This document shows, piece after piece, positions 27,170 to 35,977 of a DNA stretch of 64,000 nt (positions are counted from its first letter, which is position 1; every line of letters starts with the position of its first letter). Under the pieces are notes generated by a model, which had not been told where the DNA came from, did no database searches, and saw nothing but the letters and a program-made list of their open reading frames with translations. Origin of the DNA: Gilvimarinus sp. 2_MG-2023 (GTDB lineage: Bacteria > Pseudomonadota > Gammaproteobacteria > Pseudomonadales > Cellvibrionaceae). Position numbers and translations under genes: made by a program. Location of the stretch: positions 224,750-288,749 of the forward strand of contig NZ_JAUOQM010000044.1 in NCBI RefSeq assembly GCF_030547685.1, in the 5' to 3' direction.

Positions 27170-28099
27170 TTAGCTATCAACTAGCTCGCATTTCTGGTGA
27201 CCATCCTCGGTTTGGATAATAGTTTGTCGCTCCATTTCTGAATTTATCTCAGCGCCTAGTAAAACAATGTAAGAAGATACAAAGGTCCACATCTGTAAAA
27301 TCACTACGGCTGCGAGTGAGCCATAGGTTTTGTTGTAACTATTAAAATGGCTGACATAATATGAGAATGCCGATGAAGCGAGCAGCCAAAGGCAAATAGC
27401 GACAACGGCGCCAGGGGTGACCCAGCGCCATTGCGGTGTAGGTCGGCTGGGAGCGTAGCGATAGATAATCGCTAAAGAAATCAATAAAATCCCCGCCAAT
27501 ACGCCCCAGCGAATGACTCTTAACGTTAAGTCCATAGGCTCTGATAGATTTAGTGTGGTAAGTGCCGCAGGTAAGCCTACCACCAGTGCCGAACAGGCAA
27601 TAGCTAGTAAAATTCCACCGGCTGTGAACACTAAGGTAAGCAGTGTTTTATGTACATAGCTTCTTGAACTCTTGCTCCCGTAAGCGATATCTATTCCTTC
27701 AATCACGGCATTGGCGCCTTTTTTAGCGCTCCATATTGCTAGTAAAAAAGAAACCAATGCACCGATACTTAGAGTAGAGGGCGAGCGATTCGCAAGTTCG
27801 CTTAATTGAGTGGACAATAAGGCGTGGGCTTGTTCAGGCAGTGCTGAGGTAAGTTGGTCTAATTGCAGTTGAACGGTTTCAGCATCAACCGCTAATCCGT
27901 AGATAGATATGATGGCTGCGATGGCAGGAAAAATCGCTAGAAAGGAGTAAAAAGTAACTCCTGCGGCCACAATAGAAATATGGTTGTATGTAAGTTGCCC
28001 TTTAATCCTAAATAAAATGCTCTTCCAGCATTTTTTGGGGATTTCCGTTGGCGAATTAAGCGTGTGATTATCTTCAGAATGCTTGTCATCCACCATCAT
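27170..28099 (-). CDS. YihY/BrkB-family inner-membrane protein
   Basis: A 309-residue YihY/BrkB-type membrane protein with six predicted transmembrane segments (about residues 42-71, 109-128, 152-183, 195-214, 227-249, 258-283). Family motifs visible are AAGVTFYSFLAIFPAIAAIISIYG in the first segment, WSAKKGANAVIEGIDIAY, and the YNKTYGSLAAVVILQMW block. Charged tails lie at both ends. The family is widespread; its function is not settled despite old names (ribonuclease BN, serum resistance). It sits in an operon with chaB, which often accompanies stress genes. Confidence 0.9.
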   Translation of the reverse strand: MMVDDKHSEDNHTLNSPTEIPKKCWKSILFRIKGQLTYNHISIVAAGVTFYSFLAIFPAIAAIISIYGLAVDAETVQLQLDQLTSALPEQAHALLSTQLSELANRSPSTLSIGALVSFLLAIWSAKKGANAVIEGIDIAYGSKSSRSYVHKTLLTLVFTAGGILLAIACSALVVGLPAALTTLNLSEPMDLTLRVIRWGVLAGILLISLAIIYRYAPSRPTPQWRWVTPGAVVAICLWLLASSAFSYYVSHFNSYNKTYGSLAAVVILQMWTFVSSYIVLLGAEINSEMERQTIIQTEDGHQKCELVDS

Positions 28100-28158
28100 T
28101 GTTTATCCTAGCTTAACGATATTATTGGTTGATTCGAAAGTAATCTAATAATTATCGG

Positions 28159-28389
28159 TTAGTTTTTTCTAACCCAGTCGCCACGGTTAGATTTAGTGTA
28201 TGAGTGTTTAACGGCAGACCATGCCACTTTATGGGCGACTGTTTCGCGATCGTCATTTCCTTTACGGTCAGAAGGCCTAGCATAAGTGTTCCATGCGTTG
28301 TTAAAGGCCTCTTGATATATCTCTTGTGCATGGTTGGGTAGTACGTCTTGTACCGAATCGGGAAGATCGTTCAGTTGACGGTAAGACAT
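28159..28389 (-). CDS. chaB: ChaB family protein
   Basis: A 76-residue ChaB protein. The whole chain matches the family: LPDSVQDVLPNHAQEIYQEAFNNAW, then DRETVAHKVAWSAVKHSYTK and GDWVRKN. ChaB was first described as a regulator of the cation antiporter ChaA, but many copies, like this one, lie away from chaA and near stress-related genes. The frame opens five codons earlier; I chose the ATG at 28389 because AGGAGAAAATC precedes it. Confidence 0.9.
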   Translation of the reverse strand: MSYRQLNDLPDSVQDVLPNHAQEIYQEAFNNAWNTYARPSDRKGNDDRETVAHKVAWSAVKHSYTKSNRGDWVRKN

Positions 28390-28731
28390 GATTTTCTCCT
28401 TCAATCAGAATTTAAAATAGGGATGACTTAAAGACATAGGTGGATTCTTAAGCATCAAATGTTCCATATTATTTATCCATTCAAACACTTTATTATTCGC
28501 ATCGTTGAGAAGAAAATTGAATATTTAATGAAATAACTACAAATTGGATGTATTAATTTCACGCTATATGGGGTGAGGGGAGGTGGCGGTACATATTTCA
28601 AGTTTAATTTCTGTTGAGTAATCCCTGTGATTGCCTACCCAGTTATGCTTGCCTTTAATCTAAGGCGGTAGGTGATTATTGTCTTATTGTTTGCACCTTC
28701 TGAGTTGATTTGTCGGATGGCTTTATTTTAT
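28390..28731. other. Divergent intergenic region between chaB and the hemerythrin operon
   Basis: AT-rich region with no gene. The part next to the hemerythrin operon carries a sigma54-type promoter (next entry). TTCAC and GGTGA around 28560-28576 form a weak inverted repeat that might be an enhancer-type site; I cannot name its regulator. Confidence 0.4.
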
Positions 28732-28746
28732 TGGCACGGTTTCTGC
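28732..28746 (+). promoter_or_regulatory. Sigma54 (RpoN) promoter for the hemerythrin operon
   Basis: TGGCAC-GGTTT-CTGC has the -24 GG and -12 GC of the sigma54 consensus (TGGCAC-N5-TTGC) with exact spacing and one mismatch. Transcription would start near 28758, 30 bases before the chosen ATG. An enhancer-binding activator would be required. Confidence 0.7.
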
Positions 28747-28787
28747 GTTTCTAGCCACACATTGTATGAATATTTGTGAGGTTTTAT

Positions 28788-29258
28788 ATGTCTATTTACT
28801 CTTATCTAAAAAAAGACCATGAGAATATTAAAAACTTGATGGACAGAATTAAAGTTCTGGGGGCTGATGATTCTCCCGAGCGAGTTAAGCTTTTTAATCA
28901 ATTAAAAGAGGTAATCATTGTTCACAGTAAAGCCGAGGAAAAAGCATTCTATGATCCTCTTAAGGATTATTCAAAAACCCAAGATGAGGTGAGGCACGGT
29001 GAAAATGAGCATCAGGAGACGGAGAAATTGTTGACTGATTTAACCGATTCATCGTTAACTGGAGAGGCATGGTTTAAAAAGTTCTTAGTGTTGCAAGAAA
29101 GTCTTGAGCATCATATAGAGGAAGAGGAGCGCGATGTCTTTTACGATGCTAAAAAAGTACTTGACGGTGGACAGGCAGCGTTTATGGAAGCTGCTATGAG
29201 AACTGAGAAACAACATCAAGAGGCCGATCAAACAATTGTTAAGCGTCCCAATCGCTGA
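28788..29258 (+). CDS. Hemerythrin HHE-domain protein
   Basis: A 156-residue protein with a hemerythrin-like four-helix bundle that carries a di-iron site. Candidate ligands are visible in order: His in LKKDHENIKNLM, His in IIVHSKAEEKAFYD with its Glu, His in GENEHQETEKLL, and His/Glu in LEHHIEEEERDVFYDA. Such proteins bind oxygen or NO or act in oxidative/nitrosative stress and iron-sulfur repair. The frame opens at a GTG four codons earlier, but GAGG lies between it and the ATG at 28788, which I take as start. First gene of an operon with an SDR and an MBL/rhodanese protein. Confidence 0.88.
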   Translation: MSIYSYLKKDHENIKNLMDRIKVLGADDSPERVKLFNQLKEVIIVHSKAEEKAFYDPLKDYSKTQDEVRHGENEHQETEKLLTDLTDSSLTGEAWFKKFLVLQESLEHHIEEEERDVFYDAKKVLDGGQAAFMEAAMRTEKQHQEADQTIVKRPNR

Positions 29259-29270
29259 GGTAGATATCTA

Positions 29271-30131
29271 ATGAGTATTGAGGAAGAGTCATTTCCACCT
29301 CAACATCAAGAGCATCAGCCTGGTAAAGAGCAAGGCATGGACCCGCTTCCTGAATCTTTTATGCAAGCTTATAAGGCGGCAGGAAAGTTAAAAGGCAAAG
29401 TCGCACTCGTCAGTGGTGGTGATAGCGGTATAGGCCGGGCTGTTTGTATCGGATTTTCGAAAGAAGGAGCCGATGTAGCGTTTATTTACAAGGAGGAGGA
29501 TCAAGATGCTGAAATAACATGTCAACAAATTCGCAAAACAGGAAGGCAGGCATTGGCAATAAAAGGTGATATTGCAAATGCCGAATTTTGCGCCGGTTGT
29601 GTGCGAAAAGTGGTGGCTACTTTAGGTGATTTAAATATATTGGTTAATAATGCCGCCGAGCAGCATGTTCAGGATTCTATTCGTGATATTTCTGAAGAGC
29701 AACTTCGTCGAACGTTTGACACCAATGTGTTTGGAGCGTTTTTTCTATCGCAGGCCGCGCTCGAGCAGCTCAGTGAAGGCGATAGTATTATCAATACCAC
29801 ATCCATCGTCGCCTATCGGGGCAAAGCCGTACTCTTGGATTACGCGGCGACAAAAGGCGCATTAGTCGCCCTTACACGTTCCTTGGCTGACAATTTAACC
29901 GAACGAAAAATACGCGTGAATGCTGTTGCGCCTGGCCCTATTTGGTCGCCATTAATACCGGCTTCTTTCAGCACCGAAGAGGTAGAAGGCTTTGGTCAAG
30001 GTTCCCCTATGGGGAGAGCCGGTCAGCCCGATGAGGTCGCTCCCAGTTTTATATTTTTGGCATCACCAGATGCCAGTTACATGACTGGGCAGGTGCTGCA
30101 TCCCAATGGCGGCACTGTCATCGATGGGTAA
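29271..30131 (+). CDS. SDR-family oxidoreductase (general-stress YhdF/YghA-like)
   Basis: Classical short-chain dehydrogenase of 286 residues with an N-terminal extension (about 40 residues, PPQHQEHQPGKEQGMDPLP) typical of the YhdF/YghA stress group. Cofactor motif SGGDSGIGRAV at about 49-58, NNAAEQ, catalytic Ser in NTTSIVAY, and YAATKGA with Tyr and Lys. The C-terminal GQVLHPNGG motif is intact. The substrate is unknown. It follows the hemerythrin gene by 12 bp and precedes the MBL/rhodanese gene by 23 bp. Confidence 0.9.
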   Translation: MSIEEESFPPQHQEHQPGKEQGMDPLPESFMQAYKAAGKLKGKVALVSGGDSGIGRAVCIGFSKEGADVAFIYKEEDQDAEITCQQIRKTGRQALAIKGDIANAEFCAGCVRKVVATLGDLNILVNNAAEQHVQDSIRDISEEQLRRTFDTNVFGAFFLSQAALEQLSEGDSIINTTSIVAYRGKAVLLDYAATKGALVALTRSLADNLTERKIRVNAVAPGPIWSPLIPASFSTEEVEGFGQGSPMGRAGQPDEVAPSFIFLASPDASYMTGQVLHPNGGTVIDG

Positions 30132-30154
30132 GTATCCAAAGATTCAATGTCGAG

Positions 30155-31546
30155 ATGAACCCAATGAAACTTGTAAAAATCGAAACCCCCCAGATTTCTC
30201 ACTATGCCTATATGCTTGCCGATGGCCCAGAAGCTGCGGTGATCGATCCCAGTCGGGATATTGATGAGTATTTAAAAGCCGCGAATTCGGTTGGTGCTCG
30301 TATTAAGTATGTGATAGTTACTCACCGACAAGAAGACTTTGTGTTGGGCTCGGCGCATCTGGCTGAGGTAACCGGTGCCGAGATTATTACCGGCGATCAT
30401 GAATTGTTTGGCCATGGCGATAAACGCTTGGCAGACGGCGAGTCATTCACTTTGGGTGACCTCACTATAAAAGCCCTGCACACGCCAGGTCATACGCCCG
30501 AGAGCTACTCTTACGCAGTGTTTGCCCCGCAGAATCCTCATAGTGCTTGGGGCGTGTTTACCGGTGATGCTTTATTTTTTGGTACAACCGGGCGTACCGA
30601 CTTGCCCGATGCCGATAAATCCATCGAGTATGCTGAACTTCTGTACGACTCCGTACACAACAAAATCGCCGAATTAGGCGATACTGCACTGATTCTGCCT
30701 GCCCACGGCCCAGGCTCGGTATGTGGTAGTGGCATGGCTGACCGGTCATCTTCCACCCTGGGGGATGAGAAACAATACAACGATGTGTTTACTCTATCTC
30801 GTCAAGAGTTTGCTCAAAAGAAAGGCAGCGAAAGCCTACCGCGACCACCATTTTTCCGGCATATGGAAAAAGTAAATTTAGACGGCGGCCTCGCCCCGCG
30901 TGTGCCATTTTCCACACCACTACTAACCGCCCAAAATATAGCGCAAAGGCCCAAGGACTCCATCTTGCTGGACTGTCGCGATCCCGAAGGTTTTGCCGGC
31001 GGCCATATTCCCAATAGCTACAGTGTGTGGCTGGGTGGTATGCCGGTGTTTGGCGGCTGGCTGGCCGATCATCAATCCACCGTGTACCTGGTGGCCGATC
31101 GCAACCAAGACATTGAACAGGCGGCAGCACACTTAAGTCGCATTGGCATTGATGGTGTAGCAGGCGGGCTTGCCGGTGGTTTTGGCTCGTGGCGCAACAC
31201 GGGGCAACCGCTAGAAACCTCGGGCGTGGTAACCCCGCAACAGCTGAATCTCGCCGGTGAAGCACTGCAGGTGCTCGATGTGCGCGAGCTAGATGAGTAC
31301 AACAGTGGCCATATTCCCGGCGCGCGTCATATGTATGTCGGGCACTTACTGCAGCATCTTAACGAGCTGCACCTACACCCTGAAAAGCCCATTGTCGTTA
31401 CTTGCGGTGTCGGTCACCGTGCGGGCGTCGCTGTCAGTATTCTGCTGCGCGCCGGCTTTAAGGATGTACGCAACTTGCTCGGTGGAATGAGCGCATGGAA
31501 AACCCTAAATTTTCCCACCGAGTCAGGTCGAGAAAAATTTGAATGA
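30155..31546 (+). CDS. MBL-fold / double-rhodanese protein (persulfide dioxygenase-like)
   Basis: A 463-residue protein with a metallo-beta-lactamase fold (about 1-230) and two rhodanese domains (about 262-350 and 370-460). The usual HxHxDH reads HRQEDF, so two His are missing, but the ligands of a mononuclear iron site as in ETHE1-type persulfide dioxygenases remain: His of THRQED, His of TPGHTPES, Asp of FTGDALFF. The first rhodanese has no active-site Cys; the second has it in VTCGVGHRAG. A role in sulfane-sulfur or persulfide handling is likely. It ends the sigma54-preceded operon with hemerythrin and SDR. Confidence 0.87.
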   Translation: MNPMKLVKIETPQISHYAYMLADGPEAAVIDPSRDIDEYLKAANSVGARIKYVIVTHRQEDFVLGSAHLAEVTGAEIITGDHELFGHGDKRLADGESFTLGDLTIKALHTPGHTPESYSYAVFAPQNPHSAWGVFTGDALFFGTTGRTDLPDADKSIEYAELLYDSVHNKIAELGDTALILPAHGPGSVCGSGMADRSSSTLGDEKQYNDVFTLSRQEFAQKKGSESLPRPPFFRHMEKVNLDGGLAPRVPFSTPLLTAQNIAQRPKDSILLDCRDPEGFAGGHIPNSYSVWLGGMPVFGGWLADHQSTVYLVADRNQDIEQAAAHLSRIGIDGVAGGLAGGFGSWRNTGQPLETSGVVTPQQLNLAGEALQVLDVRELDEYNSGHIPGARHMYVGHLLQHLNELHLHPEKPIVVTCGVGHRAGVAVSILLRAGFKDVRNLLGGMSAWKTLNFPTESGREKFE

Positions 31547-31564
31547 TCTTACACATTTTTAACC

Positions 31565-31595
31565 GGTAGCCCGGGGTAAGAACACACGGGCTATC
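31565..31595. terminator. Weak hairpin between convergent transcripts
   Basis: GGTAGCCCG and CGGGCTATC form a 9-bp stem (one G-U pair) with a 13-nt loop, 19 bp after the MBL/rhodanese stop. No T-run follows on either strand, so termination is possible but not certain. Confidence 0.35.
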
Positions 31596-31725
31596 GCTGT
31601 TAAAGTACTCTGCCTGCGTTATGTCTCACTCTATGCCGCGAATAATTACTCCCAGGCTAATTTCCACCGGTGTCCCGTTCGGGCACAAGCCTTCCTTTTT
31701 ATCCCGAACAGTCTGTCGATAATTT

Positions 31726-33351
31726 TTATTGCACAGATTTCAGTTTTGAATCTGAAACATCGTTCTCAACATAGCTAAATGAGGCAAAGTCCGCTGCAAT
31801 GGCTTGTCCTGATATATCGTGACAAGCCATTCCTATAAAAGCGCCTGTAAAGTGCTCCGCTTCAACCTCATCAGCCAGGCCACTGTAGTCAAGATAACCG
31901 CCTAGAGGCTCCCAGTTATCCAGATCAGTGGACCAGAAACCACGCCACTGATCCCATTCAACCTGAATTTTAAGTCGAATTTTTCCGTGAGGTACTGGAA
32001 CTCGCTTGCCTAATGGGTAGCGCATACTTCCGTCCATAGTAGACATGACTATCTCAATTACTCGCCCTAAGGATTCATCGTGGGTAATGCACAGGTAAAT
32101 AAATTTCTGAGTATTGTAGAAGCTGATTAAGCCGGCCATCTGCTGAAAATTGGTGGGGTTAAAGTCAACAGTGGTTTCGGCTGTAAAGCAAAACTCTTGC
32201 TGACGTCGGGCAACTAGGCTTTGCTCGTACAGGCTGGTGGGTGGCTCTTGTCCCAACAGTCTTAAATACCCAGGGCGAGCTTGGTATGACAAATATGGCT
32301 CAATTAGGGGAAATCGTGGGCTTTGGTAATGAAGAGTTAGTTTGTCGGTCGAGAAATCAAAATGCTCTTTTTGCAGACTTTTATTTGAAGTAAAACCAAG
32401 GCTGTTGGGGACTTCCAGTTCGGGCCCTTGGTGGCCGTGAGCCAATCTCGGCCATCCATCCTCAGAAAAAATTAGTTTTTGGATGGCTGTTTCTCGACCG
32501 AGAACGCTTCGACCTCGGTGAGGAAGTGGGCGTGATGCAAGGTGGACGAAATAGTAGTCCCCGTTAGGCAATGAGACTAGATCGCCGTGACCGGCACGAC
32601 GAAGCTCACTGGTATGATGAGCAGCACTGGTTAAGAAGTGCTGATCAGGATCTATTTCATAGGGCCCCAAAAGATTTTTGCTGCGCGCAAAGAGTGAAGC
32701 ATGATGGGCAAAAGTCCCACCTTCTGCTGTGAGTAAATAATAATAGTCGTTAATCTTGTAAAGGTGAGATCCCTCTACGAGACCTAGGTCGGACCCTTTA
32801 AATATATTGTGAATGGGCCCGGTAAGCGTGCCATTAGCAGAGTCATACTCCTGGGCGATAATTCCAGAGAAGAACTTTGCCGGACGATGATGATTAATAC
32901 TCATTTCAGGTCGATGATCCCATAGCACATTAAGTAGCCATTTTCGGCCGTCATCATCATGAAATAGCGACGGGTCAAAGCCACTGCTATTTAGGAAAAT
33001 AGGTTCTGACCAAGGACCGGTTATGCTGGGGCTGGTGATTAAGTAATTTTTTCTAACTTGATAATCGGATTGATAATCTCGTACATCGGTGAAAATTAAG
33101 TAAAATAAACCGTTTGCATAGGTTAGGCATGGCGCCCAAATTCCACAAGAGTTAGGGTGGCCTCGCATATCCAGAAATTAAGTTTTATTGACCGGATGAG
33201 TAACTAATGTCCAGTTAGCTAAGTCACGTGAATGATGTATCTGTACACCAGGGAACCATTCAAATGTTGATGTGGCTATATAATAGTCGTCATCGACTCG
33301 ACAAATTGAAGGGTCTGGATTAAACCCTTTAATAATTGGATTGATAATCAT
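31726..33351 (-). pseudogene. GH43 beta-xylosidase/arabinofuranosidase broken by a nonsense codon
   Basis: Full-length GH43 enzyme with a C-terminal concanavalin-like domain, as in beta-xylosidases of the SXA type. The N-terminus from the ATG at 33351 is intact ([20 protein letters not shown], with the catalytic-base Asp), but codon 58 is TAA (33178-33180). The frame then continues without shift (FLDMRGHPNSCGIWAPC) for another 480 codons to 31726. Relatives have Thr-Ser-Gln-Leu-Asp-Met here, so one change TCA to TAA explains it. A restart at ATG 33168 would lack the base Asp, though it keeps the other catalytic acids (GFDPSLF, LVEGSHL). It could also be a sequencing error. It would have released xylose or arabinose from the polysaccharide. 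Confidence 0.88.
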
Positions 33352-33881
33352 TATTTTAACCTATTGTTTGCTTGTATATTGCCACTTACTACTAATGGAT
33401 ATGACCCCGGGCTATTGCATTGCTGTTTTTAAAGTGTCCACTCGTTGATTACTTTTATGATGCATTTCATGACTGAATTCAAGATGTTTCAGTTTAATAA
33501 TCGTAAAGGTAATGCAAGACTGTGCTGATCGTTTAAATTGTTATTGAGAGTGCGGTGCCGCTTCACTTAAAAATCTTTGGTTATACAGGGTGTGCGCCTT
33601 GAATATCGTTATCTTTTTTGCACTGTTAACAATATCAACTGCTTAGATAATCGGGCTCAATATAGGGTTGAGATATTAACGGTTTTATTTCCCAGAATCG
33701 ACATTCGGCGTATTGATGATATTGACGGATATATATAGAGAGGTATTGGGGAAAAATTAAGAGCAGACCGTATTCTGAGGATATTCAGTGTTTCAGTGGC
33801 GCCCATCCTAGCCGGTTTTGGTTGGGGTAGCATAGGCGCCGAGATCACATAAAACACTTAAGTCATGACACAATGATGCTT
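33352..33881. other. Intergenic region without a convincing gene
   Basis: A 530-bp AT-rich stretch upstream of the GH43 pseudogene and downstream of fbp. A plus-strand reading of 33668-33851 gives a protein-like string with one stop, but no start or known motif. No TGGTA-type operator was found before the GH43 gene. Confidence 0.4.
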
Positions 33882-34892
33882 TTAAAGACGAGTTTGTCCT
33901 GCCACTCCTTCATTTTGGATATAATTTAAGCATGCAAAAACCTCTTTGGTGGAGCCTGCGATAACAGGGACCCTTTGGTGCAGCTGGGTGGGGGTAATGC
34001 TTAAAATGGAGTGAGCTTCATTAAAAGCGCTTGCGCCGCAATTTTCCAGAATAAGTGCCATAGGGTTAGCTTCGTAAATCAGTCTGAGCTTACCCGATGA
34101 CATGTTTGCACGCTGATCGGAGGGGTATAAAAAAATGCCTCCGCGCGAAATCACCCGGTGAATATCCGCAACCATAGCGCCGGTCCAGCGCATGTTGTAG
34201 GTTTTTTGTCTGGGGCCGCCTTTCCCATCCAGTAGATGGAAAACATAATTGCTGAATTCACGGCTCCAGTTCCGGGCATTGGCCATATTGATGGAGAATT
34301 CGTTTGTATCGACGGGAACACGGACATTTTCATCGGTCTGAAAAAATATATTTTCTTCCGGGTCGAGGGTGAAAATATAGGTTCCGCGCCCAAAAGTGAT
34401 CACCAGTTGAGTGGCGGGCCCATAAATCACATAACCAGCACACACTTGATTGGTGCCGGCCTGAAGGAATGATTCCTCGGCAGACTTTCCCGAAAGGGCG
34501 GGTAGAATCGAGAATATGGTTCCGACTGAGCCGTTAATATCAATATTGGTTGAACCATCAAGCGGATCAAAGGCAACCGCGAATACACCCTGATCGTGTA
34601 CTGTGATAGCACTGCTTTCTTCCTCAGAGGCAAAATATTTTACCGCTTGGTTCTGGCGCAACTGATCCCGTAAGATTTGATTGCATAGCAGGTCAAGCTG
34701 CTTTTGGGTTTCACCAGAGCTGTTTGCTTTCTCAGTAGAGCCTGTCAGACCTTCGATCGGTGATTTTGCCAGCAGCTCTGAGATTTCAATACAAGATAAC
34801 AAAATGTCATTAACAACATTTCCAAGATTTAGGTCAACTGAACTTCTTAAAAGAAAGTTGGCAAAAGTTTTTGTTAAGGTAAAGTTATTCAT
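33882..34892 (-). CDS. fbp: Fructose-1,6-bisphosphatase class I
   Basis: A 336-residue class I FBPase that hydrolyses fructose 1,6-bisphosphate to fructose 6-phosphate, the committed step of gluconeogenesis. The metal-binding and catalytic block FDPLDGSTNID is present, with SEEE upstream (FASEEESS) and the C-terminal NPMALILENCGASA region. It overlaps fbaA by 8 bp (ATGAATAA) and is third in a tpiA-fbaA-fbp operon beside the uronate genes. In this setting it would turn triose phosphate from KDPG cleavage back into hexose phosphate. Confidence 0.95.
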   Translation of the reverse strand: MNNFTLTKTFANFLLRSSVDLNLGNVVNDILLSCIEISELLAKSPIEGLTGSTEKANSSGETQKQLDLLCNQILRDQLRQNQAVKYFASEEESSAITVHDQGVFAVAFDPLDGSTNIDINGSVGTIFSILPALSGKSAEESFLQAGTNQVCAGYVIYGPATQLVITFGRGTYIFTLDPEENIFFQTDENVRVPVDTNEFSINMANARNWSREFSNYVFHLLDGKGGPRQKTYNMRWTGAMVADIHRVISRGGIFLYPSDQRANMSSGKLRLIYEANPMALILENCGASAFNEAHSILSITPTQLHQRVPVIAGSTKEVFACLNYIQNEGVAGQTRL

Positions 34893-35964
34893 AGCGATTC
34901 ACGCACTTTAAATCGGAAAATGAGGTTTTAAGACGGCTAACCATGGATACTTCGGCCTTGCGTAGCCATACTCTGGGGTCATAGTATTTCTTGTTCGGTT
35001 TGTCTGAACCTGCAGGGTTACCAATTTGAGATTGCAGATACCCCGAATTTTCCGAGTAGTAGTCTAAAACACCCTGCCAGCTGGCCCATTGAGTATCGGT
35101 ATCAATATTCATTTTTACCACACCGTAGTCGATGGCATCGTGTATATCTTCAAGTGCGGAGCCGGAGCCGCCGTGGAAAACATAACGTAAAGGCCCCTGA
35201 GCAGATGATAAATAATCTTTAAGGTAATCTCTGGAATTTTTAAGAATTTCGGGGCGCAATTGAACATTGCCCGGTTTGTAAACACCGTGCACATTGCCGA
35301 AAGCCGCTGCAATATTGAAGTTAGAGCCAATATTTGACAAAACCTTGTACGCTTCGGCTACCTCTTCGGGCTGTGTATATAATAGGCTGCTATCCAAATC
35401 GCTATTATCAACACCGTCTTCCTCACCACCAGTACAGCCCAGCTCGATTTCAATGCCCATGCCAAGCTCATTAAGCTCTCGATAGTACTGAGCCGAGGTT
35501 TTAATATTATCCGTCAGTGGCTCTTCGGATAGGTCGAGCATATGCGAGCTAAAAAGAGTGCGCCCGCTCTTCGTTAAATGATCTCTATTGGCTTGTATAA
35601 GACCGTCAATCCAGGGAAGGAGTTTCTTGGCCGCATGGTCGGTATGCAAAATAACGGGAACACCGTAAAATTTTGCTGCTATGTCAATATAGTGGGCAGC
35701 GGCGATCGATCCACGTATGGAGTTTTCTATGGCATTTTCGCCCACACCCTTACCGATAAAGAAGGCGGCTCCCCCGTTGGACACCTGTATAATGACCGGT
35801 GACCGCACAAGCTTTGCGCACTCCAGCACGGCATTGACTGAGTTAGTGCCGACCACATTCACTGCGGGTAAAGCGTAACCGTTTTTGAGAGCGTGGTTAT
35901 AAATAGTTTCGGCATCAGTGCCGCTGACTACGCCGGGAGAAATATTTTCTAATGAGGTGTTCAT
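34885..35964 (-). CDS. fbaA: Fructose-bisphosphate aldolase class II
   Basis: Class IIA zinc aldolase of 359 residues, the same length as E. coli FbaA. It joins dihydroxyacetone phosphate and glyceraldehyde 3-phosphate. Zinc and substrate motifs: LHTDHAAKKLLPW, GIEIELGCTGGEEDG, NVHGVYKPGN, FHGGSGS and VKMNIDTDTQWA. It lies 13 bp downstream of tpiA and overlaps fbp, so the three are one operon. The chromosome probably has a second housekeeping aldolase; this copy is likely dedicated to growth on uronates (inference). Confidence 0.95.
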   Translation of the reverse strand: MNTSLENISPGVVSGTDAETIYNHALKNGYALPAVNVVGTNSVNAVLECAKLVRSPVIIQVSNGGAAFFIGKGVGENAIENSIRGSIAAAHYIDIAAKFYGVPVILHTDHAAKKLLPWIDGLIQANRDHLTKSGRTLFSSHMLDLSEEPLTDNIKTSAQYYRELNELGMGIEIELGCTGGEEDGVDNSDLDSSLLYTQPEEVAEAYKVLSNIGSNFNIAAAFGNVHGVYKPGNVQLRPEILKNSRDYLKDYLSSAQGPLRYVFHGGSGSALEDIHDAIDYGVVKMNIDTDTQWASWQGVLDYYSENSGYLQSQIGNPAGSDKPNKKYYDPRVWLRKAEVSMVSRLKTSFSDLKCVNRYE

Positions 35965-35977
35965 AGCGACTCCGTGG

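Noticed and set aside
33657-33857. 66-codon minus frame and an opposite plus-strand reading that ends like a membrane protein
   Set aside because: Neither has a credible start or known motif; the plus reading contains a stop.
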